Below are positions 1 through 5,795 of a stretch of DNA of 7,399 bases, in pieces. The notes below the pieces were generated by a model. It saw only the letters and a program-made list of their open reading frames with translations. It had not been told where the DNA came from and ran no database searches. Origin of the DNA: Bacteroidota bacterium (GTDB lineage Bacteria; Bacteroidota; Bacteroidia; Chitinophagales; Chitinophagaceae); contig JAEYVW010000114.1 in assembly GCA_023429365.1 (NCBI GenBank), positions 1-7,399 on the forward strand. The letters run 5' to 3'. Position numbers and translations under genes: made by a program. How positions within the stretch are numbered: the stretch's first letter is position 1; the number at the start of each line of letters is the position of its first letter.

Positions 1-1
1 T

Positions 2-1537
2 ATTGGCAAACCAGAGATGATGAAGAGAAAACGCGTCTACAAAGCCGTAGTCTTTCCATATTTTATCGCCCAACACATAATAATAAAATTTCAACGCCTG
101 CATAGATTCAGTCGGGGTATAAGGAAATGAGGATAAGGCGGCTGTTGGAGCGATATACCCCCGATCACTTGTTGGTGAACTGGCATGGTACCCATCCTTG
201 ATATCACTGGCCGTAAGCCCCCAGACAGAATCGCTGTATCCGAAATAGTTACCGGGATTTGTTTTGCAATAATTATAATTGATCAGGGTATGGTTCTTCG
301 TTTGTGTACTGTAGTTGGCATAAGTATCTGTAAGGCTATTAGGATCAATACCCAAAAATGAATAGTGCGAAAAGAACAAGGGCCCACCCATTTCCGGCCC
401 CAGGGGCAATTGGTATCCGTAATAGTTTTTCCCATTCTTCATGCCTCCATTCGATGCCCATCCCTCATCATACACTACCTTCGGAATAACATGCGTTTTC
501 GAAGAAGCCGCCAGAACATAAGTGATCAGGCATTCATTCCAGCCTTTTATTTTCAGGTTCATGATCCAGCCGTTTGTATGTGTGGAGCTCCAATGCCAAT
601 AAAGAGCATTTTCATCATTTTTTCTAAACCAATCCCACTCTACCCTGTCTGCAATGGTATTGATATCGTTTCGCAGATTTGTTTCCGCTATATCGACGCC
701 ATCAAAATACTGCCTGGCTACTAACAAACCCTGTATCAAAAAAGATGTTTCCACGATATCTGCTCCGTTATCATTCGCACTAAAGGGGATCACTTTACCT
801 GTTTCTCCATTAAACCAATGGGGATAGGCACCGTGAAATGTTTCCGCTGTATTTTTTAGGAAAGCAACCATATTCTGCAACCTTTCCAGGCCTTGTGCCC
901 TGGTTATAAAGCCGCGGTGGATCGCTGTTACGATAGCCATGATGCCAAAACCGGTGCCTCCCGATGTGTATATTACCTGATCTGTATTTCTTTCCCGGAT
1001 CATACCACTTGTTGGATGTGCCAGGTCCCAGAAGTATTTAAAAGTTCTTCGCTGAACAGAATCCAGCAACGCTTCGTCTGTAATAGCAGGAAATTTCCTC
1101 GAGGAATCGATGCTGGTGATAAAGGAAAGCTCTTGCGCATTTGTAATACTTCCACCAGCTGCCGATTTTAATGTATTGGAAACTCCCACCCTGTACCTGC
1201 TGAGGTTACTCAATGCCGCGGCTGGTTTGATGACTACTACACTGTCGGCGTTTTCGTAGGCAGCGCTGAAACTGACCGGTGTTCCGGCATTTTCCAAAAA
1301 TTGAATACCCGATGCAACAGTGCCACGATCGACAGGAGTTCCAAACCTGAATTTAATCACGGGTGTTTTGCTGACATCATAAATGAGATTACCAGTTGAA
1401 ATATGATCCACCGACCAACCTGATAACCTGAAATTCGCAGGAGGTGGTGGCGGTGGCGGATCTCCGGTTGTCTTTTTACTACAACCAGTGTACACCAATG
1501 CAAATAAGACACCAGCAAAAAAAAAGGTACTTTTCAT
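2..1537 (-). CDS. GH144-like (glucoamylase-like) glycoside hydrolase lipoprotein, probable endo-beta-1,2-glucanase, C-terminus beyond the window
   Basis: Reading the minus strand from ATG at 1537 gives 512 uninterrupted codons to the left edge, so the gene is partial at its 3' end. Seen in order: hydrophobic signal peptide (residues 1-18) with Cys19 followed by Ser-Lys-Lys; a seven-proline linker (27-33); a beta-rich Ig-like domain of Big_5 type (about 36-142); and an alpha-helical domain from about 150 on. The latter carries the glucoamylase-like (Pfam PF10091) signatures ADIVETSFLIQGLLVARQYF (259-278), EWDWF (300-304), GWNE (332-335), WGLTASD (439-445) and PTAALSSFPYTP (464-475). This family includes GH144 endo-beta-1,2-glucanase, described from Chitinophaga pinensis. 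Asp256, Asp260, Glu263 and Glu335 are candidate active-site acids. The missing tail of perhaps 50 residues normally closes the fold. It is the last visible gene of the SusCD operon, 48 bases after the VCBS gene. Family is quite sure; exact substrate is inferred, since some PF10091 members act on other glucans. Confidence 0.88.
   Translation of the reverse strand, partial: MKSTFFFAGVLFALVYTGCSKKTTGDPPPPPPPANFRLSGWSVDHISTGNLIYDVSKTPVIKFRFGTPVDRGTVASGIQFLENAGTPVSFSAAYENADSVVVIKPAAALSNLSRYRVGVSNTLKSAAGGSITNAQELSFITSIDSSRKFPAITDEALLDSVQRRTFKYFWDLAHPTSGMIRERNTDQVIYTSGGTGFGIMAIVTAIHRGFITRAQGLERLQNMVAFLKNTAETFHGAYPHWFNGETGKVIPFSANDNGADIVETSFLIQGLLVARQYFDGVDIAETNLRNDINTIADRVEWDWFRKNDENALYWHWSSTHTNGWIMNLKIKGWNECLITYVLAASSKTHVIPKVVYDEGWASNGGMKNGKNYYGYQLPLGPEMGGPLFFSHYSFLGIDPNSLTDTYANYSTQTKNHTLINYNYCKTNPGNYFGYSDSVWGLTASDIKDGYHASSPTSDRGYIAPTAALSSFPYTPTESMQALKFYYYVLGDKIWKDYGFVDAFSLHHLWFAN
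1112..1435 (-). other. Ig-like (Big_5-type) domain of the GH144-like enzyme
   Basis: Residues about 35-142 of the hydrolase have the alternating beta-strand pattern of a bacterial Ig-like domain. It begins with TPVIKFRFGTPVD (58-70), has a central VVVIKPAAALSNLSRYRVGV stretch (100-119) and ends with ELSFITSID (136-144). This matches the SbsA/Big_5 style, where a 'possible forms of change' segment is followed by a Leu-x-x-x-x-x-Tyr-x-Val strand. It separates the lipid anchor from the catalytic domain and probably acts as a spacer. Boundaries are approximate and the call rests on pattern recognition only. Confidence 0.65.
1439..1459 (-). repeat. Poly-proline linker (7 x Pro codons)
   Basis: Seven consecutive CCN codons (residues 27-33) sit between the lipid-modified Cys19 and the Ig-like domain of the hydrolase. 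The codons are mixed (CCG, CCA, CCT), so this is not a pure trinucleotide microsatellite. A run of prolines would form a stiff polyproline-II rod that holds the enzyme away from the membrane. Confidence 0.85.
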
Positions 1538-1561
1538 CCCTAAACGAGTTTAAAACGCCGA

Positions 1562-1593
1562 TCCGGTAAAAGCAGCAAGCTTCTGCTACCGGA
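1562..1593 (-). other. Inverted repeat between the VCBS gene and the hydrolase gene
   Basis: The arms TCCGGT (1562-1567) and ACCGGA (1588-1593) pair. After a three-base bulge (1568-1570), AGCAG (1571-1575) pairs with CTGCT (1583-1587), leaving a seven-base loop (1576-1582). In the mRNA the hairpin includes the stop codon of the VCBS gene (1586-1588) and ends 24 bases before the hydrolase ATG. No uninterrupted U-tract follows, so it is a poor intrinsic terminator. It is more likely an mRNA-stability or processing hairpin, or chance. Confidence 0.45.
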
Positions 1594-4500
1594 CTGCATA
1601 CGTCATTAACTTGTCGTTGTTACAAGCAACAATCAAAATTTTCTTATCCTGGCCGGTCTTCAGCCATTTTATATCACGCACCTGGCCGTTTAATGAAGCA
1701 AGGTTTGGTTGGAAGTCTGGTTTACATTGTCCATCTTTTCCGATCGTAAAGAAAGCCAGCGGCTGCGCATCGTATCTTCCTTCATACGGGATCACATCAT
1801 AAAAATTACCACCCGCGATATAGCCGGATGTATTTTGATTTTCTGTTACTTCCCTGAAAGAAAAGATTGGCGCCATCTGTAATTCCTTGGGAAGATCGGT
1901 GATGGTAAATCCACCGTTTCCATCACCATAGCAGATCGCAGAACCCAGGCGTTCGCATGTAAAGGGCTGAATGGTATCGATCCACCCATAAAAAACATCT
2001 TTCATCGGTACACCCGCATATTCCGCATAGTAGAGGTAGTGTTTCTTCAACAAAGGCAAGGGTCTTTCCACTTCATCCTTCGCAAGGAAGGGATACTCTT
2101 TTCCATCCAGTGTATATGACAGCAATTGTTCGGTCTGACCATTTCGATCAAAATCGGCCACATACAGTCGCGCCGGCCCATTCTTTCCACTCCAGAATTT
2201 ATTATTGTAGCCCCAATTGCCTGCAAGGATATCCAGGTGACCATCGCCATTGGCGTCGTCAAGAAAAACCGTTTGCCATAAACCAGAGGAATTGGACAGC
2301 GACTTTGTCTTGAACTTTCCATTTTCGTTAAAGAATACAATAATCGGCATCCACTCACCAGCCACAACCAGATCGGGCCAGCCATCTTTATTGATATCTC
2401 CAAATGCTGAACTTGTAACAATACCAAGATCCTTTAACGCGATGATATCATTGCTGGCTTCGGAGAAATTTCCATTGCCATCGTTGATCAGCAAATACGA
2501 GGTCTGGGGAATTCCAAACGCCCTGGCATCTGCTAATACGCCAATAAAAATATCCTGGTCACCATCTTTGTCGAAATCTGCCACAGCAATACTTGACTTG
2601 TTGTAAAGAAGCGTGGGAAGTGAGGCTTCGGATTTCGTAAACTGTCCTTTACCGTTGTTTAGATATAGTCTATCCTGGAGGTTCAATCCCGTTGAGTATT
2701 GGTTACCACCATTAGCTACATAAAGATCAGGGCTACCATCGCCATTCGCATCGAAAAATATGGCGTCTACATCTTCACCTGACAGGTCTGCTGCAAAGAC
2801 TTCTGTATTGGTCGAAATGAATGATCCATTCTTTTGTTGTATCATCAACATGCCCGGCTGACCAGATGCAGCACAGGCATAAAAATCGTCAAGTCCATCG
2901 CCATTTACATCCGCCACAGCGATCTTCGGACCTCTTGTCGACTGCGCATGTGGTATCAGGTACTGAACGTTATAATCGAGAAAATCATTTTCCTTATGTT
3001 TCCAGGCGATCGTGTTAGAAATTTCTTCAAACAAACCCTGTTTTAGCGGGAAGAAACTTTGAAAATCAAACTTCCCTGCCGCTTCATTTTTTAAAATAGT
3101 GAGTTGCTTGTTGACGGCAACATTCTTTAGCACCTGGAATTTCTGATCAGGCCAAACGATGAGCATGCTATCAATTACATCCACAGAATCAAGCCCAAAA
3201 TGCAGGCGATGATCCGATGAAGACTGAAATCCACGCGTTGGCATGAGTTGCTGGTATTGTAGTTTTCCTTTTGCAAACAGGTAGGCTTTGGCACCTACCC
3301 CTGTCGTATTGACGCTGTCGCCACGAAATGACAATGAAATATAATTTTTCTGAGGACCCTGGTTTTTTAAGACCATCGCGGGTGCATTGATACAACTGAT
3401 CACCAGGTCGAGCCGGCCATCATTGTCCAGGTCAGCATAAGCTGCCCCCGTAAAATAACCTTTCATTTTCCCGGTACCCCATTCCTTGCTCACATTTTCA
3501 AAATCCATGTTGCCATTACCTTTGAAAAGGAATGGATGCGAGCTCCCATCGGGCATCGCATTGATCGCCTCATCGTCATACTCATCGGTCCTGTCCATGC
3601 CTTTCGCTTTCAAATCAGATACAAACCGCACATAGTCCAGGTCGACCGGGCGCTTCACAATACCACTTGAAATAAAAAGATCTTTGTTCCCATCATTGTC
3701 AAAATCTGCAAATAGTGGCGCCCAACTCCAGTCGGTGGCAGAAATGCCGCTCATCAGGCCAATTTCACTAAAGCTTTCGCCGTTCCCATTATTTCTTTGA
3801 AGGCAATTTTTTGAAAACTGTTCCTGGTAACCCTGTATTTGTAGTTTTACCTTGTAGATGTCTGGGTTTTCATCACTGCCATAAGTCTTTAACACTTTTT
3901 CATCGGGAGGCAGCATATCAACGGTGATAACATCCAGATGCCCATCGTTATTATAATCGGCGACGTCATTCCCCATGCTAAACCGGCTGAAATGCCTGAA
4001 ATGTTTGGCACTGCTTTCCGAAAAAGTCCCGTTCCCGTTATTTACATAATAGTAATCGTTCTCATGAAAATCATTTCCTACATAAATATCATCCCAGCCA
4101 TCATTGTTAATATCAGCAAATGCAAGTCCCAAACCATAACCAAGATTTCCCTCGAATATTCCCGCTGACGCGGTAACATCGGTGAACTTGCCAGCCGGAC
4201 CGTTGAGATCATTTCTGAAAAGTTTATCGCCTGCACGGGGATCAATCTTTCTCCGGTTGCTTGTATCTACGATATTGGCATGTGGTTTTTGAGACTGATT
4301 GAGGATATAACAATCCATATCACCATCTCCATCGTAATCAAAAAATCCAGACTGCGTGGTATAACCGGCGAAGTCTAAACCAAATTCTTTTGATTTATCA
4401 GAAAAACTTCCGTTCCCGTTGTTAATATAGAGAACATTATTCCCGGTTAGTCCATAAATATTATTCACCGCTGAAACGTAGATGTCAAGAAATCCGTCAC

Positions 4501-4861
4501 CATTCACATCGGCCATGGTAACGCCGGTGCACCAGTCGGCAGTGCCGGCAACACCCGCTTTTTCAGTTATATCTTCAAACTCAAAATTTCCTTTGTTGAG
4601 GTAGAGCTTGTTATTTCCTTTGCTGTTGGCTGTAAAATAAATATCCGGCAGACTGTCATTATTGATATCGCCTATACCTACACCGCCACCATTGTAGTAA
4701 TAGAGGTAATAGAGAATATTGAAAAGCTTCTTTCGTTCCAGGTTATTTTCAAAATGAATATTGGTAGTGGAAGCGGAAATCTGTGAAAAAACTTTTGTAT
4801 CCTGCCTGTTACATGCAAAAAGAAAAAGAACAATAGAACAACAAAGAAAAAACCGCAGCAT
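1586..4861 (-). CDS. Large VCBS/FG-GAP repeat lipoprotein with central ASPIC/UnbV domain (CRTAC1-like)
   Basis: 1091 codons. The N-terminus is a short lipoprotein signal with a good lipobox (Leu-Phe-Ala-Cys17), so a surface or outer-membrane lipoprotein is expected. Thirteen calcium-loop motifs of DxDxDGxxD type are visible. Seven precede residue 490 (near 65, 118, 175, 250, 302, 386 and 477), and six fall between 651 and 911 (near 651, 704, 762, 822, 869 and 903). Such motifs mark blades of integrin-like beta-propellers. Between the clusters, about 520-585, lies an ASPIC/UnbV domain (GVGAKAYLF, then PTRGFQSSSDHRLHFGL, then IVWPD). The C-terminal 180 residues carry no calcium motif but include a stretch I associate with the Bacteroidota family (DEVERPLPLLKKHYLYY, 929-945). 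Proteins of this architecture often lie near SusC/SusD genes; their biochemical role is not established to my knowledge. It follows the LamG gene by 73 bases. The ATG has only AT-rich sequence before it and no Shine-Dalgarno site. Family is sure; function is unknown, possibly calcium-dependent glycan binding or adhesion. Confidence 0.93.
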   Translation of the reverse strand: MLRFFLCCSIVLFLFACNRQDTKVFSQISASTTNIHFENNLERKKLFNILYYLYYYNGGGVGIGDINNDSLPDIYFTANSKGNNKLYLNKGNFEFEDITEKAGVAGTADWCTGVTMADVNGDGFLDIYVSAVNNIYGLTGNNVLYINNGNGSFSDKSKEFGLDFAGYTTQSGFFDYDGDGDMDCYILNQSQKPHANIVDTSNRRKIDPRAGDKLFRNDLNGPAGKFTDVTASAGIFEGNLGYGLGLAFADINNDGWDDIYVGNDFHENDYYYVNNGNGTFSESSAKHFRHFSRFSMGNDVADYNNDGHLDVITVDMLPPDEKVLKTYGSDENPDIYKVKLQIQGYQEQFSKNCLQRNNGNGESFSEIGLMSGISATDWSWAPLFADFDNDGNKDLFISSGIVKRPVDLDYVRFVSDLKAKGMDRTDEYDDEAINAMPDGSSHPFLFKGNGNMDFENVSKEWGTGKMKGYFTGAAYADLDNDGRLDLVISCINAPAMVLKNQGPQKNYISLSFRGDSVNTTGVGAKAYLFAKGKLQYQQLMPTRGFQSSSDHRLHFGLDSVDVIDSMLIVWPDQKFQVLKNVAVNKQLTILKNEAAGKFDFQSFFPLKQGLFEEISNTIAWKHKENDFLDYNVQYLIPHAQSTRGPKIAVADVNGDGLDDFYACAASGQPGMLMIQQKNGSFISTNTEVFAADLSGEDVDAIFFDANGDGSPDLYVANGGNQYSTGLNLQDRLYLNNGKGQFTKSEASLPTLLYNKSSIAVADFDKDGDQDIFIGVLADARAFGIPQTSYLLINDGNGNFSEASNDIIALKDLGIVTSSAFGDINKDGWPDLVVAGEWMPIIVFFNENGKFKTKSLSNSSGLWQTVFLDDANGDGHLDILAGNWGYNNKFWSGKNGPARLYVADFDRNGQTEQLLSYTLDGKEYPFLAKDEVERPLPLLKKHYLYYAEYAGVPMKDVFYGWIDTIQPFTCERLGSAICYGDGNGGFTITDLPKELQMAPIFSFREVTENQNTSGYIAGGNFYDVIPYEGRYDAQPLAFFTIGKDGQCKPDFQPNLASLNGQVRDIKWLKTGQDKKILIVACNNDKLMTYAVR
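2129..2911 (-). repeat. C-terminal FG-GAP/VCBS repeat array (6 calcium motifs)
   Basis: Residues 651-911 hold DVNGDGLDD, DANGDGSPD, DFDKDGDQD, DINKDGWPD, DANGDGHLD and a degenerate DFDRNGQTE. Spacing is about 34-60 residues. The last motif has Asn where the fifth-position Asp normally is and ends in Glu. The array looks like a second propeller, distinct from the N-terminal one and separated from it by the ASPIC/UnbV domain. Confidence 0.78.
3107..3304 (-). other. ASPIC/UnbV domain of the VCBS protein
   Basis: Residues about 520-585 match the ASPIC/UnbV pattern (Pfam PF07593). A Gly-x-Gly-Ala-Lys strand is followed by a Gln-rich strand, then Pro-Thr-Arg-Gly-Phe-Gln-Ser-Ser-Ser with His-Phe-Gly-Leu, then a Val-Trp-Pro-Asp turn. 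The domain is typically found directly after FG-GAP repeats, as in human CRTAC1. Here it sits between two repeat clusters instead of at the C-terminus. Confidence 0.82.
3407..4669 (-). repeat. N-terminal FG-GAP/VCBS repeat array (7 calcium motifs)
   Basis: Residues 65-485 of the VCBS protein hold seven Asp-rich loops: DINNDSLPD, DVNGDGFLD, DYDGDGDMD, DINNDGWDD, DYNNDGHLD, DFDNDGNKD and DLDNDGRLD. Each is usually preceded by a small-hydrophobic strand and followed by a short hydrophobic strand (IYV, LFI, LVI). Spacing is about 50-85 residues, longest before the sixth and seventh motifs, where extra loops are inserted. Seven motifs fit a seven-bladed propeller. The first motif has Ser in place of the usual Gly. 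Confidence 0.8.
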
Positions 4862-4875
4862 AATTTAAAAATTTT

Positions 4876-4905
4876 AAAGGGCTGATACCATGAGTTCAGC
4901 CCTTT
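4876..4905 (-). terminator. Intercistronic hairpin, possible weak terminator or attenuator
   Basis: AAAGGGCTGA (4876-4885) and TCAGCCCTTT (4896-4905) form a perfect ten-pair stem with a ten-base loop. In transcription direction it lies 29 bases after the LamG stop and 14 bases before the VCBS start. The downstream strand reads A4 then T5 directly after the stem, so the U-tract is interrupted and termination would be partial at best. It could lower expression of the VCBS and hydrolase genes relative to SusCD-LamG, protect the upstream mRNA's 3' end, or affect translation start of the VCBS gene. The structure is clear; its role is inferred. Confidence 0.5.
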
Positions 4906-4934
4906 ACCATATATAAAATGATATAGTAACCAGT

Positions 4935-5789
4935 CTACATTTTACTATTATACAATGCCTGGATTTCGGTCTGTGATAATACCCTGTCGTAAAGGCGGAA
5001 CTGGTCCATTTTACCTGAATAAGAACTGATCCAGTCGTCAGCTGGTCCTTCGAGGCCGGCATGTTTATTCCATCCGCCAATCACAAGGTTGCTTGCATTG
5101 GTCAGATTAAGTTTTCCAAGCGGCTGTCCGTTCTGAGTAAAATCTCCCATATTTCCCGGGGTGGGCACGATCTCACCATCATAATAGATCAGCAGCTTTG
5201 AAGTAGTCTCATCGTAAGTAAATGCCAAGTGATGCCACTGACCATCGAACAATGGTTTGGGAAATGTCTGGTTGGTATATTCCACCCAGTGATCCATCAA
5301 TGCGAACTTAAAGGTACTAACTGTTGGCGTTGCGTGCTCTACCAAAAGGAAGGCGGAACTGCCATGCCAGTAGTCTTTATCCACCAGCGAAAAATAAAGC
5401 TCGGTCCTGGGGTTTACCGTATTATTCACCCAGAAAGCGATTGTACAACTGGTTGCGTTCTTAAAATCATTTGCTGAAGGGTATTTGACCGCTTTATTGT
5501 CTTCGCCCTGCACAGCACTTCCACTCACACCCGGTACAGTCGCCAGCGGGTTCTCACTGGGGAAATTTGCCCGGATACTGTCCACCGCGTTCATCAACGG
5601 ATTAGCGGATTGGCCGTCAAAGGCAGCAAAAAATTTAAGAGGTCCTCCTGGAGGGTTCGAATCTCTCGGAAAATCTCCAAGTGCGGGCCTTTCTTTTTTC
5701 TGACAACTTACAGCAATCATTAAAATGACCATCACAGTTGCCGCAAGCTTAAATATGTATTTCATATCTGCTTTATTTAATAAGTTCAT
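4935..5789 (-). CDS. LamG/concanavalin A-like lipoprotein, probable surface glycan-binding protein
   Basis: 284 codons from ATG at 5789. A better start is probably the internal ATG at 5765 (Met9), which places a normal Lys-plus-hydrophobic signal peptide at the N-terminus (MKYIFKLAATVMVILMIAVS) ending at Cys29 of the longer form. The mature part is a single beta-sandwich of LamG_3 type (about 52-280). Visible signs are LKFFAAFDG (51-59), the strand CTIAFWVN (115-122), the hallmark DGQWHHLAFTYD (182-193) followed by LLIYYDGE (199-206), NLVIGGW (234-240), and the closing MDQFRLYDRVLSQTEIQALY (261-280). The final 'D-x-x-R-L-Y-D-R-x-L-S-x-x-E-I' strand is typical of the family. No catalytic residues are evident, so binding is more likely than hydrolysis. 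It starts six bases after the SusD stop and occupies the position where SusE/SusF-like binding proteins often lie. Ligand unknown; presumably the same glucan. Confidence 0.88.
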   Translation of the reverse strand: MNLLNKADMKYIFKLAATVMVILMIAVSCQKKERPALGDFPRDSNPPGGPLKFFAAFDGQSANPLMNAVDSIRANFPSENPLATVPGVSGSAVQGEDNKAVKYPSANDFKNATSCTIAFWVNNTVNPRTELYFSLVDKDYWHGSSAFLLVEHATPTVSTFKFALMDHWVEYTNQTFPKPLFDGQWHHLAFTYDETTSKLLIYYDGEIVPTPGNMGDFTQNGQPLGKLNLTNASNLVIGGWNKHAGLEGPADDWISSYSGKMDQFRLYDRVLSQTEIQALYNSKM

Positions 5790-5795
5790 TAAGTA

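Noticed and set aside
365..724. Plus-strand open frame of 119 codons, and a similar one at 893-1171
   Set aside because: Both lie wholly antisense to the hydrolase gene, whose translation shows strong family motifs throughout. Their products have no recognisable pattern.
2047..2606. Overlapping open frames on both strands (2047-2427 minus, 2110-2313 plus, 2250-2606 plus)
   Set aside because: They are out-of-frame readings of the VCBS repeat gene. The repeated Asp/Gly/Asn codons make long shadow frames likely, and the products show no domain signal.
2821..4168. Further small open frames inside the VCBS gene (2821-3018, 2834-3046, 3189-3395, 3938-4168)
   Set aside because: Each is a shadow of the in-frame VCBS protein, with no start context or family resemblance.
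2129..4669. Recurring CCATCGCCATT-like segments on the plus strand, at first sight a DNA repeat array
   Set aside because: They are the reverse complement of codons for the Asn-Gly-Asp-Gly calcium loops. Spacing is irregular, so they reflect protein repeats and not CRISPR or satellite DNA.
4906..4934. AT-rich stretch after the LamG gene considered as an internal promoter for the VCBS gene
   Set aside because: TATAT-like words occur, but I see no convincing Bacteroidota -7 (TAnnTTTG) and -33 pair at proper spacing on the minus strand.
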